A DNA stretch of 64,000 nucleotides from an uncultured Flaviramulus sp. GTDB lineage: Bacteria; Bacteroidota; Bacteroidia; Flavobacteriales; Flavobacteriaceae. The notes beneath the pieces are model-generated. The model saw only the letters and a list, made by a program, of their open reading frames with translations. It searched no databases and was not told the origin of the DNA. The position numbers were made by a program, and so were the translations under genes. Where the stretch lies: assembly GCA_947501105.1 (NCBI GenBank), contig CANMUP010000003.1, positions 744,001-808,000 of the forward strand. Direction: 5' to 3'. Each line of letters begins with the position of its first letter. Within the stretch, counting starts at the first letter, position 1. Shown here piece by piece: positions 19,398-28,437 of this stretch.

Positions 19398-21656
19398 ATG
19401 AAAAGAGAATATGCATATGCGCTAGCTCTGATTATTTTAATGATTGCAACTAGCCTTGCACAAAGATCTACTGTGCAGCAAAACATCAAGATCAGTGCTG
19501 AAGTAAAAAAAGATATGAAAACGTTTCTTCCAAAAAAATTAGCATCTGATGTTATGGAAGATGTGCAAAGAAGTGATGAAGCCATCAGTAAAGAGATGAT
19601 CAGACAAGTAAGTGCTAGGATTAAAGAGTATATTGCCAGTGGACAAATTACAGAAGGAACGGCCTTTATTCAGGCTAATATGATAAAATGCAGTGCTTTG
19701 AAAGATTCAAAATTATGCGAAGCAGGTTTGAACTTCCATTCTGGTTATTTGTACCAACAAGCGATTAAAATATACCCAGATAACATCGATGACTATCAAA
19801 AAAGAGCGATAAACCATTTTGAAAAAGTATTGGATGTCTACCCCCAGAATAGCGGGGCATTGAATAATTTGATTAAACTCAATACAGCAAGAAGTAATAA
19901 TTTTGCCTCTGTTGGACGTGTCCTGGCTTACGTTGAACAATTGCCTTCAGAAGCTGACAATTACTTTATACATATGGGAAACCTATTTCGCAGTGACAAA
20001 AAATTTGATATAGCATGTGATTTTTATAGTAAAGCATATCAAAAAAATCCACGATCCAATCGTGCCTGTGATGGATTGGTAACTCTATATACTAAACACA
20101 ATTTTTCGTGTACCATGGGTGGTAATATTCGAGAATTTGCACTGGACTGTAAAGAGATTGGGTTACCCAATTATTCTGAAGAATTACTTAAAAAAGAATT
20201 GGCTTTAGCGGTTATAAATAACAAGGAAGCAAAAGCCATGGAATCAATGCTATTATGGGCCAATATACTAGCTGAAAATAATTGGCTATTTCCTGAGGAT
20301 GTGACTAAATTAATAAATCAATTATTTCCAAAAGACGCTACCTTGTCAACGTCTGATGAGCTCATTAAAGATGCACTGGAAGAGTTGGAATTTGTTGCAC
20401 AAGCTGAAACAGCAGAGGCCATACATGAATTAAAATTTTGGGATGGTTTTGAACCCTATGTACTAACCTCTGACGATCAGGAAAGATTGTCACCAAATCA
20501 AATACTTTTAAAAATTTATTATGCTAAAGGAGAAAAGGCATATTTCAAAAATGATTATCATAAAGCCGAAGACTTTTGGCAAGCTGCATTGAATCGTGCT
20601 CAAAAATTTGATAATGGTTTCTTCACGCTTGTAGCAAGCGAGCTGGCTCAATTATATGATAGTCAACCAAAAATGGATCCAAGAAATAAAAAACTAAATG
20701 CCTTAGTTAAGAATCTTTTTGAAGGTAAAGGTGATGCGTATAGAGATAACGACCTTCCAATGATTCGTAAATACCATATGACTCTGGGTGCTATTTATTA
20801 TGTCAAAAAAAAATGGAAAGGTGGTTATGCAACTAATGCAAGGTTTCAATTAAAACGTGCTGTTTCAGATCGGTTTGGACCAATTATTAATCCAAAGCTG
20901 CGAAAAATGTTGGGTGATGTCCATAGTAATTTAGGAGAAACCCAAGCTGCTATAGATGTCTACGGCCAATCTATTCTGGATTATTTGTCTTTGGATCGTA
21001 TCAAAGAAGCCGAAGACTTGTATATGAAAATTAAAACGACAAAACCTTTGAATGATGTACAAATAAAAAAATACGAAGCTGTAGGCGGAATCATTGATTG
21101 GAGAAAAGAGCAAACGAGTCCAAATAATGCGGTACTGAAGGAAACGACACCGTTAAGTAGTTATTTGGATGAAACTTCCAAGGCCGAAATTAAGGCTAAA
21201 GAAAATTTACCTAAAGACTTTGTACAAGTACAATTCTTTAAAGGTCTGTCCGATCTTGGATCACAATTGGGAGATGATAGAAAACAGGAACAGCAGATTA
21301 TTTATGCCAATGCTTTGAATAAAGTAAAAGATGGAAAAGATCTGTCCTCCGAACAGGATTATTACCGTGTTATTGAAGCAAATAATTCGCTTTCGCAAAG
21401 TTTGGAAGACTCAAAAAAACTAAGAACCATGCAGATGTATACTAAAGGAGATTTAACTTACTACACAGAAGCCTCAAAAGAAGAATACAAAGTTTATCTC
21501 ATTCCATCATTGAACAAAGAGATCATTGTACCGAATCAACTATTCATATTGAATGACCAATTACAGAACGATTACAAAAAAACAAACACAACTGACCTAA
21601 TCAAATACAACCTGAACAAAGGCAATTTTGAATTGAAGCAAATGGGTAATAATTAG
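19398..21656 (+). CDS. Secreted TPR-repeat protein
   Basis: A 752-residue protein with an N-terminal signal peptide (cleavage near L-A-Q-R). Helical repeat units of the TPR type are seen from about residue 110, for example a run with A-I-N-H-F-E-K-V-L-D-V-Y-P-Q-N-S and later D-I-A-C-D-F-Y-S-K-A-Y-Q-K-N-P-R-S, and again near residues 370-540 with A-A-I-D-V-Y-G-Q-S. The last 200 residues are not repeats. It starts one base after the preceding gene and ends nine bases from the oppositely directed gene cluster. It probably scaffolds the periplasmic side of the protease module. Confidence 0.78.
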   Translation: MKREYAYALALIILMIATSLAQRSTVQQNIKISAEVKKDMKTFLPKKLASDVMEDVQRSDEAISKEMIRQVSARIKEYIASGQITEGTAFIQANMIKCSALKDSKLCEAGLNFHSGYLYQQAIKIYPDNIDDYQKRAINHFEKVLDVYPQNSGALNNLIKLNTARSNNFASVGRVLAYVEQLPSEADNYFIHMGNLFRSDKKFDIACDFYSKAYQKNPRSNRACDGLVTLYTKHNFSCTMGGNIREFALDCKEIGLPNYSEELLKKELALAVINNKEAKAMESMLLWANILAENNWLFPEDVTKLINQLFPKDATLSTSDELIKDALEELEFVAQAETAEAIHELKFWDGFEPYVLTSDDQERLSPNQILLKIYYAKGEKAYFKNDYHKAEDFWQAALNRAQKFDNGFFTLVASELAQLYDSQPKMDPRNKKLNALVKNLFEGKGDAYRDNDLPMIRKYHMTLGAIYYVKKKWKGGYATNARFQLKRAVSDRFGPIINPKLRKMLGDVHSNLGETQAAIDVYGQSILDYLSLDRIKEAEDLYMKIKTTKPLNDVQIKKYEAVGGIIDWRKEQTSPNNAVLKETTPLSSYLDETSKAEIKAKENLPKDFVQVQFFKGLSDLGSQLGDDRKQEQQIIYANALNKVKDGKDLSSEQDYYRVIEANNSLSQSLEDSKKLRTMQMYTKGDLTYYTEASKEEYKVYLIPSLNKEIIVPNQLFILNDQLQNDYKKTNTTDLIKYNLNKGNFELKQMGNN

Positions 21657-21665
21657 ATGTTAAAT

Positions 21666-22922
21666 TTATAATCCAGTCATATCATCTAACATCTTTTTAG
21701 CATAATTAACTCCAAAATTAGTATCAATATTCAAGGACTCCTCTCGACCCAAGGTATAGGTCAAGCTATTTACACCCGCCTTTGTATAGCATACCACAAG
21801 GTCAGCTAACATATTATATGCCCCTTTTGTTTTTTTAGCTGAAGTTGTTAACTCGCTATAACTCCTTGAAGCAAACTTTGAACAATTCACCACATTATCC
21901 TGATTATTAATATAGCTTCTGCCTGAGATTACCTGACAGCCAGCAGAGAAATTTGTACTACCTATCCCCGACCAGTGAATATTAATAGAATTGTTCACGC
22001 GTATTCCAAGAGCTTTACCATGACTATCAGCGATATTAAGATCTTTTGGTGTTAGAGAATTATCGTTATCCCAATCACGTAAAACCAAAACACCATTGGC
22101 ATCAAGAGGTTTGGCTGCTCGATATATCTTTCTTTCAACCGTTATCTTATGCCAGCCAAAACGATAAATATGTTGCCCTTCTACTAAGAATGGTTCATCT
22201 TTTCGTCCTGACATGCGAACACTAGGGTCCGTGGATCCCCAAAACTTAAAGACCTGTCCGTTTACCAATAAAATGAAAATGTCATCATTCTTTCTGTCAT
22301 CAATTTTCGTACCTTGGACTACTTTATCCTGATTACGACGAATGCCTATAAGATGAATCTTGTCTCGGTTAAATGTCCAATCATCAATCTTTCGAGTAGA
22401 ATAAGTCTTACCCAGTTTATTTACATGTTTTAAGATCGGTCCTGGATTAACTTTATAGAAAGCCTTTGCCTTATCCAGTAATTTAAACCAATCGTTATAT
22501 TCTTTGGAAGGATTCGATACTGATGCTGGCCCCCAACTGCAAACTTTATGCTCTCGTTCCCATCGTTCCACGTGCTTCATGGTACCACTCCCTACAAAAC
22601 CATCAGGAACCATGGTTTTATCTCCATTTTCATCAATGGTTCGTACATATTCCTGAAAAAGGCGAACTGCAGCTTGTGTCGCATAATCGAATACACCAAT
22701 ATTCATTCTATCGTCCAAGAATCCAGCCTTATTTAAAAAGCGCTGTAGTCGTTCCACATGTTTACCATCAACCTTTCTGAAAGAACGCCATTTAGTACGA
22801 TCATCATCTCTAAAAGTGACTTTACCAACTAGCAATCCATCTTTATGATAAGGTTTTAAGAATTTCTTTCTGTCATTCGGGTATTTTGAAGCATCTGTGC
22901 TTCCTAGATATAAAAGTCCCAT
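21666..22922 (-). CDS. Peptidoglycan-binding domain protein with YkuD-like C-terminus
   Basis: A 418-residue protein without a signal peptide. Residues 52-120 resemble a peptidoglycan-binding domain 1 (V-E-R-L-Q-R-F-L-N-K-A-G ... T-Q-A-A-V-R-L-F-Q ... V-D/P-D-G-F-V-G-S-G-T). Residues 316-331 read H-W-S-G then S-A-G-C-Q-V-I, resembling the histidine and G-C motif of L,D-transpeptidases, so C329 would be the nucleophile. It is the last gene of the nine-gene leftward run. Lack of a secretion signal is odd for a wall enzyme and suggests export by another route, release on lysis, or a cytoplasmic role. Confidence 0.65.
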   Translation of the reverse strand: MGLLYLGSTDASKYPNDRKKFLKPYHKDGLLVGKVTFRDDDRTKWRSFRKVDGKHVERLQRFLNKAGFLDDRMNIGVFDYATQAAVRLFQEYVRTIDENGDKTMVPDGFVGSGTMKHVERWEREHKVCSWGPASVSNPSKEYNDWFKLLDKAKAFYKVNPGPILKHVNKLGKTYSTRKIDDWTFNRDKIHLIGIRRNQDKVVQGTKIDDRKNDDIFILLVNGQVFKFWGSTDPSVRMSGRKDEPFLVEGQHIYRFGWHKITVERKIYRAAKPLDANGVLVLRDWDNDNSLTPKDLNIADSHGKALGIRVNNSINIHWSGIGSTNFSAGCQVISGRSYINNQDNVVNCSKFASRSYSELTTSAKKTKGAYNMLADLVVCYTKAGVNSLTYTLGREESLNIDTNFGVNYAKKMLDDMTGL

Positions 22923-22945
22923 ATGTTTGTTTTTGATTAATCTTC

Positions 22946-24133
22946 TTATTTTTCTCTATAATCTTTAATTTTCTCAAGGTACTTATCGGTAAAGTTGATC
23001 TTGATCTCTACCCAAAGCGGTAAATGATCGCTAGCTTGAAAGGTTCGCCATTTCTTATAATATGCTTTTAGAGAAGTATCTGTTTTTCTAAAAGCTTTTA
23101 AGCTCGCAATTCGAGATTTTATTTTCTTCTTTTCAGAATTAGAAGTTTCCATTTTAAGTTCTTCATTAGCATCTTCCAATTTTTCCGCAATCCGTTCTTT
23201 CATTATGGGCTTATACATTTCATAATCTTCATCCCTAAAGATGCTATTGAAAAATTGGATTACACGGTCCTTTCGCTTCGGTTCTAAGAACTGTAATTCG
23301 TCCTTCTTCGACATGAAAGAAATCTGATCGTAGAATTTAGTTTGATCACTATTACTCCCTACGTTATTGGATACAACTTCAAATCCATTTTCCTCTAAGG
23401 CATTAAAACCTGCACTTCCTTCTTTCTTAATATTAAAATCCCCAACTAATATGTAGTTAGTGCTGCTATTACTATTCTTCTTCAAATTCTTCTTTGCCTC
23501 TTCTGCAAGGTATTTAGCAACGGCCTCTATCTCTTGTACCCGACGCTTATATTTTTCAGAGCTTGGACTATTGGATCCAAAATAAATATGCACTGTTGAA
23601 AAGAAAAATTTGAACCAACCAGATTGAAAATCTACCCCAAAAGGCGTCCGAGAAAATTGCCGTTCTTCATCTGTTTCCTTACTGATCATCATTTTTGGAG
23701 GTAACACAATTTCTCCTGCTATACCAGTGAAGCTTACCTTATTCTTATTATATATAAAACCAAGTCGCTCTTCGTTACCTCCAAGACTACTATGCGTTAC
23801 ATCAGTGATTATGTAATCGTAGTCATTTCCTAAAATTCTCATAAGCCTTTTTAGTGGCCATAGATCATAACAAATCTCTTGAACTGCCATTACATCAAAG
23901 TGCGATATAATCTCAGCAATATAATAAAAGGACTCATTCAATCGAGGTCCGAAATTAAAACGGTCATCATCAAAGTTCCTTAAGTTCCATGTTCCAAGTA
24001 TGAGTGAATCCAATGCTTTTTTTCTAGGAAACCTTTCATCTTTTAACTGTTTTCTAATGCGCTGTAAGCCTTCAATAGTACGTGTTCGTCGGCTTATGTC
24101 TTTGTCTTTTTTTAGTGGATAATAATATGGCAT
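22946..24133 (-). CDS. Endonuclease/exonuclease/phosphatase-family protein
   Basis: Metal-dependent phosphodiesterase of the EEP (DNase I-like) fold, 395 residues, no signal peptide. Motifs in order: T-W-N-L-R-N-F with N50, V-Q-E-I with E86, E-R-L-G-F-I-Y-N-K, H182 in T-V-H-I-Y, L-V-G-D-F-N-I with D232 and N234, and A-S-D-H-L-P-L-W with D369 and H370. All catalytic positions are present. A charged helical insertion fills about residues 300-350. It sits between the Cas4-like nuclease and the peptidoglycan-binding gene in the same leftward operon. Target (nucleic acid, nucleotide or phospholipid) is not clear. Confidence 0.88.
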   Translation of the reverse strand: MPYYYPLKKDKDISRRTRTIEGLQRIRKQLKDERFPRKKALDSLILGTWNLRNFDDDRFNFGPRLNESFYYIAEIISHFDVMAVQEICYDLWPLKRLMRILGNDYDYIITDVTHSSLGGNEERLGFIYNKNKVSFTGIAGEIVLPPKMMISKETDEERQFSRTPFGVDFQSGWFKFFFSTVHIYFGSNSPSSEKYKRRVQEIEAVAKYLAEEAKKNLKKNSNSSTNYILVGDFNIKKEGSAGFNALEENGFEVVSNNVGSNSDQTKFYDQISFMSKKDELQFLEPKRKDRVIQFFNSIFRDEDYEMYKPIMKERIAEKLEDANEELKMETSNSEKKKIKSRIASLKAFRKTDTSLKAYYKKWRTFQASDHLPLWVEIKINFTDKYLEKIKDYREK

Positions 24134-24143
24134 AATGTCTTTT

Positions 24144-26117
24144 TTATTTTGTTGATATGAGTTCTAAAAAGTGTTCGTAAATCATGACCATGGCCAAGGT
24201 GTCTAACTCGCAATACTTCAATAGTGCCTGCTTTATTTCCGTAACCTCATTTGCTGACATATCGGTGTATTGTAGTTTTCCATAAGCTGCTAGTACAGCA
24301 CCTCCATCACTGATTGATTCCATTTCTGATAAGGGTTTTTCAATAGCCTCTTCGGACCAATTCTCAAATATTAGAGGCAGGTTTTCATACGGACTAATCA
24401 CTTCTTCTCCAACAATATCAAGCCAAACATGGCTTTTGGAAAAATTCTTCGAGGACAAACCTAATTTACCAATGGGTAGTGAATAGTTGTGTTGTAGCCC
24501 TTTACTTGTAGCTAAAATGGCAGGAAGCACTGCTTTAATGGAATTTGATCCTTTTGTTATCGGGTTATAATAATAATCTTTGACAACCTCCAAAAGATCA
24601 ACCATATCGCGAGAGCCTTTCCACTTATTTTCCGAACTACTCGTGCTATGCGTTATAGATTGAATAAAATCCATTAGTTCTTTTTTATCTCGCTCTTCTG
24701 AAGTTTCCAATTGCTTAAAAATGGCATTAAGAATCGTATTCTCATGATTGGAATATTTAAAAATACTGCCCATATTGCCATCCAATGCTTTTTTCAAAGC
24801 ACGAACAAATTCAAAATTGGGAAAAACGCCAGCTTCAGCATTTAAATACTCATTCGCGTGTTCTACTTGACCGTTTTCGTGATAAATATGATGAGAAAAC
24901 TGAAAGGCGATCTGCTCATATGGGTGTCGGTCTTTATGAAATGGTAAAGCTGACGTACTTGTCTCGAAATCGATAAAATGTAAAGGGAATACCCAAGAAT
25001 CCATTTCCTTTTTAAGGCCTTCTTTATCAATATAAATCGATTTGTCATTCTTTACAGCCTTTTCTATTTGAAGCCATTGACGTTCAGTACTAGATAATTT
25101 GCCTTCCTCCTTTTTTAATTTTAGATCCTCTTTATCAATGTCCATCATAAAGAAGGTATTCTTTTCTGAAAATTCTATACCGCGTCGATAGTATAGATTA
25201 CCAATCTCAAATATGCTTGGTTTTTCAAAGTCGTCATTCTTCCAATTGTGTTGTTTTTTAAAGCAGTATTCGAAACCCGAATCCAATCCGTCTTCTTTTT
25301 CCTCAATGGAGGTTCTAAATTCACAATGCTTACAGGCCAAATAGGATGTCGGCGCGTTTATATATTCATCTTGTTCATAGTTATATTTAAAACGCGTTAA
25401 AGCATCAAGAAAAGAAAGTCCCTCATGATATTTATGAACGTCGTTAATGATATCTTCAATAATATCACTAATATCAGCTCTTGATAAAATTGGTGTTCCC
25501 AGTTCTTCAATTGAACTAGCTAATTTCTTGATCCCAGTTCTATTCTCTGCAATTTTAGTAATTCGAAACATTTGGTTCAAACCATCAATTGAAGCAGTTT
25601 TCGAAGTATCTGCCATCATAATGAAAGATTTAATTTCAAACCCAGGAAAACATTGCTGCATCACATACTTCTGGAAAGCAATATCAAATAGATAGGCTTT
25701 CCATTCACTTCTTAAACCACCTCTAGATCCAACAAAAATGTGTTCATCATTCGAGTCAAAAGACTTTGCCTTTACCTCTATTAATTCGATAGTGTCTCCT
25801 TTTTTAACCAAAATATCTGTTCTTACAAAAAGGCTATCATGAAGTAAGGCGGCTTCATATATGGTTGCATTTTCCTTTCGAAGTAAATCGCGTGTATGAT
25901 ACCAGTGTCTTTCATATTCCCAATCATTTCCCTCAATTAACTCTCCTTCGGGGAAAGACATTCTAGCCAGTTCCTCTACTTGAAATCCACCCTCAGCTAA
26001 AGCCTCCATGAATTTATCATCTTTCTTATTATTGGCATAGGATTTCTTATTGGTGAAAAACAACTTGTTTGGACATTCCAACCCTAATTTGAATCTAGAT
26101 TTTGTGAGTACGCGCAT
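24144..26117 (-). CDS. DUF2779-type nuclease: Cas4-like PD-(D/E)XK plus DEDD exonuclease domain
   Basis: A 657-residue protein with two apparent nuclease folds. The N-terminal part resembles Cas4/RecB nucleases: D101 in R-T-D-I-L-V and E114-V-K116 make a D-x12-E-x-K site, and C15 with C262-x2-C265 and C285 could bind an iron-sulfur cluster as in Cas4. From about residue 378 the motif L-H-F-I-D-F-E-T (D383, E385) begins the RNase H-like exonuclease domain called DUF2779, with further acidic sites later (C-E-L-D-T near the end). It lies 10 bases after the start side of the EEP gene's neighbour and belongs to the same operon. Likely DNA or RNA end-processing. Confidence 0.82.
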   Translation of the reverse strand: MRVLTKSRFKLGLECPNKLFFTNKKSYANNKKDDKFMEALAEGGFQVEELARMSFPEGELIEGNDWEYERHWYHTRDLLRKENATIYEAALLHDSLFVRTDILVKKGDTIELIEVKAKSFDSNDEHIFVGSRGGLRSEWKAYLFDIAFQKYVMQQCFPGFEIKSFIMMADTSKTASIDGLNQMFRITKIAENRTGIKKLASSIEELGTPILSRADISDIIEDIINDVHKYHEGLSFLDALTRFKYNYEQDEYINAPTSYLACKHCEFRTSIEEKEDGLDSGFEYCFKKQHNWKNDDFEKPSIFEIGNLYYRRGIEFSEKNTFFMMDIDKEDLKLKKEEGKLSSTERQWLQIEKAVKNDKSIYIDKEGLKKEMDSWVFPLHFIDFETSTSALPFHKDRHPYEQIAFQFSHHIYHENGQVEHANEYLNAEAGVFPNFEFVRALKKALDGNMGSIFKYSNHENTILNAIFKQLETSEERDKKELMDFIQSITHSTSSSENKWKGSRDMVDLLEVVKDYYYNPITKGSNSIKAVLPAILATSKGLQHNYSLPIGKLGLSSKNFSKSHVWLDIVGEEVISPYENLPLIFENWSEEAIEKPLSEMESISDGGAVLAAYGKLQYTDMSANEVTEIKQALLKYCELDTLAMVMIYEHFLELISTK

Positions 26118-26159
26118 CTTTTTTTATTATAAAATGATTTGTTTCCATTAATTGATAGG

Positions 26160-27935
26160 TTACATGCCTCGTTTGGCAAAATCTTTTTCTATGGTCTCTA
26201 TAACCCATTTGGTCATCTTCTTTGATAACTTATTAATAACAAACCCCTTTCCTAAACGCCATAACCATCCAGACATTTTCCCCTTTAATTCTGCCTTTAG
26301 GATAGCTTTAGTTCTACTTCTAATAGGACGCTCTAGTTTTCTAAAAGCTTGCTTATTAAATTTAGGAAAATCCTGAACCGTGTATCTGGACGGGTTGGAA
26401 TCATCATTTGGATCCAGTTTACTCACGTCCGGAATAATTGGCATAAACGTCTTTTTGGTTCCATCTTCTTGTTTAATCTTTCTACCAAATTTCTCAACTG
26501 CTTCATCACTAACACCATGGAACAGATTATTTGGATTGGTTTCATCGTATTCCATGAACATAATGCCTCTTAAAAAATTACGAGCATTATCACGTCCTAA
26601 AAAGAAATCGTGCTTTCTAAACTCAATGTCTATGAAGCCTCCAAAACCACCTATACCACCTGTAGCCAAAGGCGGATGACTAACCTCATGAAGTGAGCCT
26701 AATTTCAGTTTTCTTGGAAAAGCCATGAGCTTGAACAACCCAGTTCCGTATGTATCGCTCTGTTTGTTTCTTGCTTGGTTTAAAATGGTCGGCACTAAAC
26801 CGCCAATAATATCCATGATACTGGTTTTTTGATAATCTGGTTCTTTTACTCCCTTTTCAAGCTCAAAATTTGGAAAAGGATCTATTAGGACTGTTCCATA
26901 TTTAGGTGCTTCGGGGTTATCTGGTCCGTGATTTGCAACTAGGCATCTCAGCACTTCATCAAAAGGTTCGTTATTGATTGTGCCACCATCTACGGCTGTA
27001 AATTGAAAGTTTTCTTTTCCATCTGAATCCAATTCTATATCCATTTGTGCATTAAATGCTTTACGTACCATTATACTATTGTGAATGTAATCAGTAGGAA
27101 ACTCCGAATCAAAATAACGCGGTGCCAAGCCTACAGGAAAGGATCCTGTGGCCTTGGTGACTTTAATTAAAAAACCTTTATTTGATTTCGGCTTATCGCC
27201 TAATCCATCAGATGGTAATGGTCGAAACGGTAAGTATTGATTTTTATCAGTTGCATCATCATAATTTAGTTTGAAATGAGCCACAACATCATGATTGCTT
27301 ATTCTATGACCTGGTGTGGAATCCAGAAATTTTGACTTTATTTTACTAAACTTAACCTTATAATCCATCGGGCGTAAACTGGTTACGGTAAGTAGTACTC
27401 TTAAATCATCAGAAATATAAGAAGGAAAATTATCTAAACTTGCGTTTGAAGGTAGTTCTTCAAACACCTTTTCGGCTATTCTATCAATTGGAATTGAATT
27501 CAATAAAGAGGGCGCCCCTTTTTCAGAGCTTAAATCCTCATTTGAGAGCATTTTTTCAAAAGTAGTTTTTCCTGTTTTTCTACCATCATAAAGGCTGTCG
27601 TCATCGTCAAGAAACACCCAGCTATCATAAAGAACATTTCCCGTTTTGACATTAGAAACTTCTCTCACGGGTTTAATTTTTCCTGCATATAATGCTAAGG
27701 TTGTAATCATGCTTACCATACCTCCAGCTGAAGCGCCTCCAATGGCATCAATAATCACACTGTGGTCAGGAATATTGCTATTTGTTTCGTTTTCATGCTT
27801 CTTTTTAGCAACTTCCCAAGCAGAAAGAGCTTCTAAAACGTAATCCATAAATCCAGCTGTGTAAGCACCTGCAGAAACGGCACCAGCCATAGTTATACCT
27901 AAATGAAATGTACCTGATTTTGAATTGTTACTCAT
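26160..27935 (-). CDS. Patatin-like phospholipase
   Basis: Lipid acyl hydrolase with a serine-aspartate dyad, 591 residues. The nucleophile S69 lies in G-G-A-S-A-G-G (66-72), an oxyanion-type motif precedes it in M-A-G-A-V-S-A-G-A-Y, and the aspartate D316 lies in A-V-D-G-G. There is no signal peptide; the C-terminal ~50 residues are basic and amphipathic, which could aid membrane contact. In known anti-phage systems such as CBASS, patatin enzymes kill the cell by degrading its membrane; whether that holds here is inference from the neighbouring nucleases. Confidence 0.88.
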   Translation of the reverse strand: MSNNSKSGTFHLGITMAGAVSAGAYTAGFMDYVLEALSAWEVAKKKHENETNSNIPDHSVIIDAIGGASAGGMVSMITTLALYAGKIKPVREVSNVKTGNVLYDSWVFLDDDDSLYDGRKTGKTTFEKMLSNEDLSSEKGAPSLLNSIPIDRIAEKVFEELPSNASLDNFPSYISDDLRVLLTVTSLRPMDYKVKFSKIKSKFLDSTPGHRISNHDVVAHFKLNYDDATDKNQYLPFRPLPSDGLGDKPKSNKGFLIKVTKATGSFPVGLAPRYFDSEFPTDYIHNSIMVRKAFNAQMDIELDSDGKENFQFTAVDGGTINNEPFDEVLRCLVANHGPDNPEAPKYGTVLIDPFPNFELEKGVKEPDYQKTSIMDIIGGLVPTILNQARNKQSDTYGTGLFKLMAFPRKLKLGSLHEVSHPPLATGGIGGFGGFIDIEFRKHDFFLGRDNARNFLRGIMFMEYDETNPNNLFHGVSDEAVEKFGRKIKQEDGTKKTFMPIIPDVSKLDPNDDSNPSRYTVQDFPKFNKQAFRKLERPIRSRTKAILKAELKGKMSGWLWRLGKGFVINKLSKKMTKWVIETIEKDFAKRGM

Positions 27936-27966
27936 GGGTTAATATTTAAAGTTATTTATAATTGAA

Positions 27967-28410
27967 TTAGTCCTCATCTTTCTTTGAGAACAACGTATCT
28001 GATATTAAATCTAATTTTTCAACAAACTTGGCAAACGAAAAGCCCGCCAAAAAGGATACAGCACAATAGAACATCACACTTTTACTATAATTTACATCTG
28101 GGCTGTTGGAAATACTCATTAAGCCACCAATAATCATGAAGTAAGCAAAAACTCCTATAATAGCACTAATAATGGGCCTGAATACATACCACCAAGTCCA
28201 ATTCATTTCAAAATTATTGCCTCCTAGGTTTTGATAAAACCCTCTAATACAATAGATAGTACCTCCAATGCCCCCAGAACATGCGATATACATCAGGACA
28301 TTTAATAATTGTTTTTCAAATGGGTTGCAAGTATATACCCATATTGGCAGTGCCACCAACAAACAAATAGTAAATAGTAAATAGATTCCGATAATATTGA
28401 CTGGTTTCAT
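27967..28410 (-). CDS. Small multi-pass membrane protein
   Basis: A 147-residue protein with four hydrophobic segments (about residues 5-27, 36-55, 75-98 and 106-126) and a charged cytoplasmic tail ending in K-K-D-E-D. I recognise no family. It lies between the patatin gene (31 bases) and the amidohydrolase gene (27 bases), so it may anchor or be immune partner to the membrane-acting effectors. Confidence 0.6.
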   Translation of the reverse strand: MKPVNIIGIYLLFTICLLVALPIWVYTCNPFEKQLLNVLMYIACSGGIGGTIYCIRGFYQNLGGNNFEMNWTWWYVFRPIISAIIGVFAYFMIIGGLMSISNSPDVNYSKSVMFYCAVSFLAGFSFAKFVEKLDLISDTLFSKKDED

Positions 28411-28437
28411 AGTATTGGTTTTTAGTTTATCATAATT

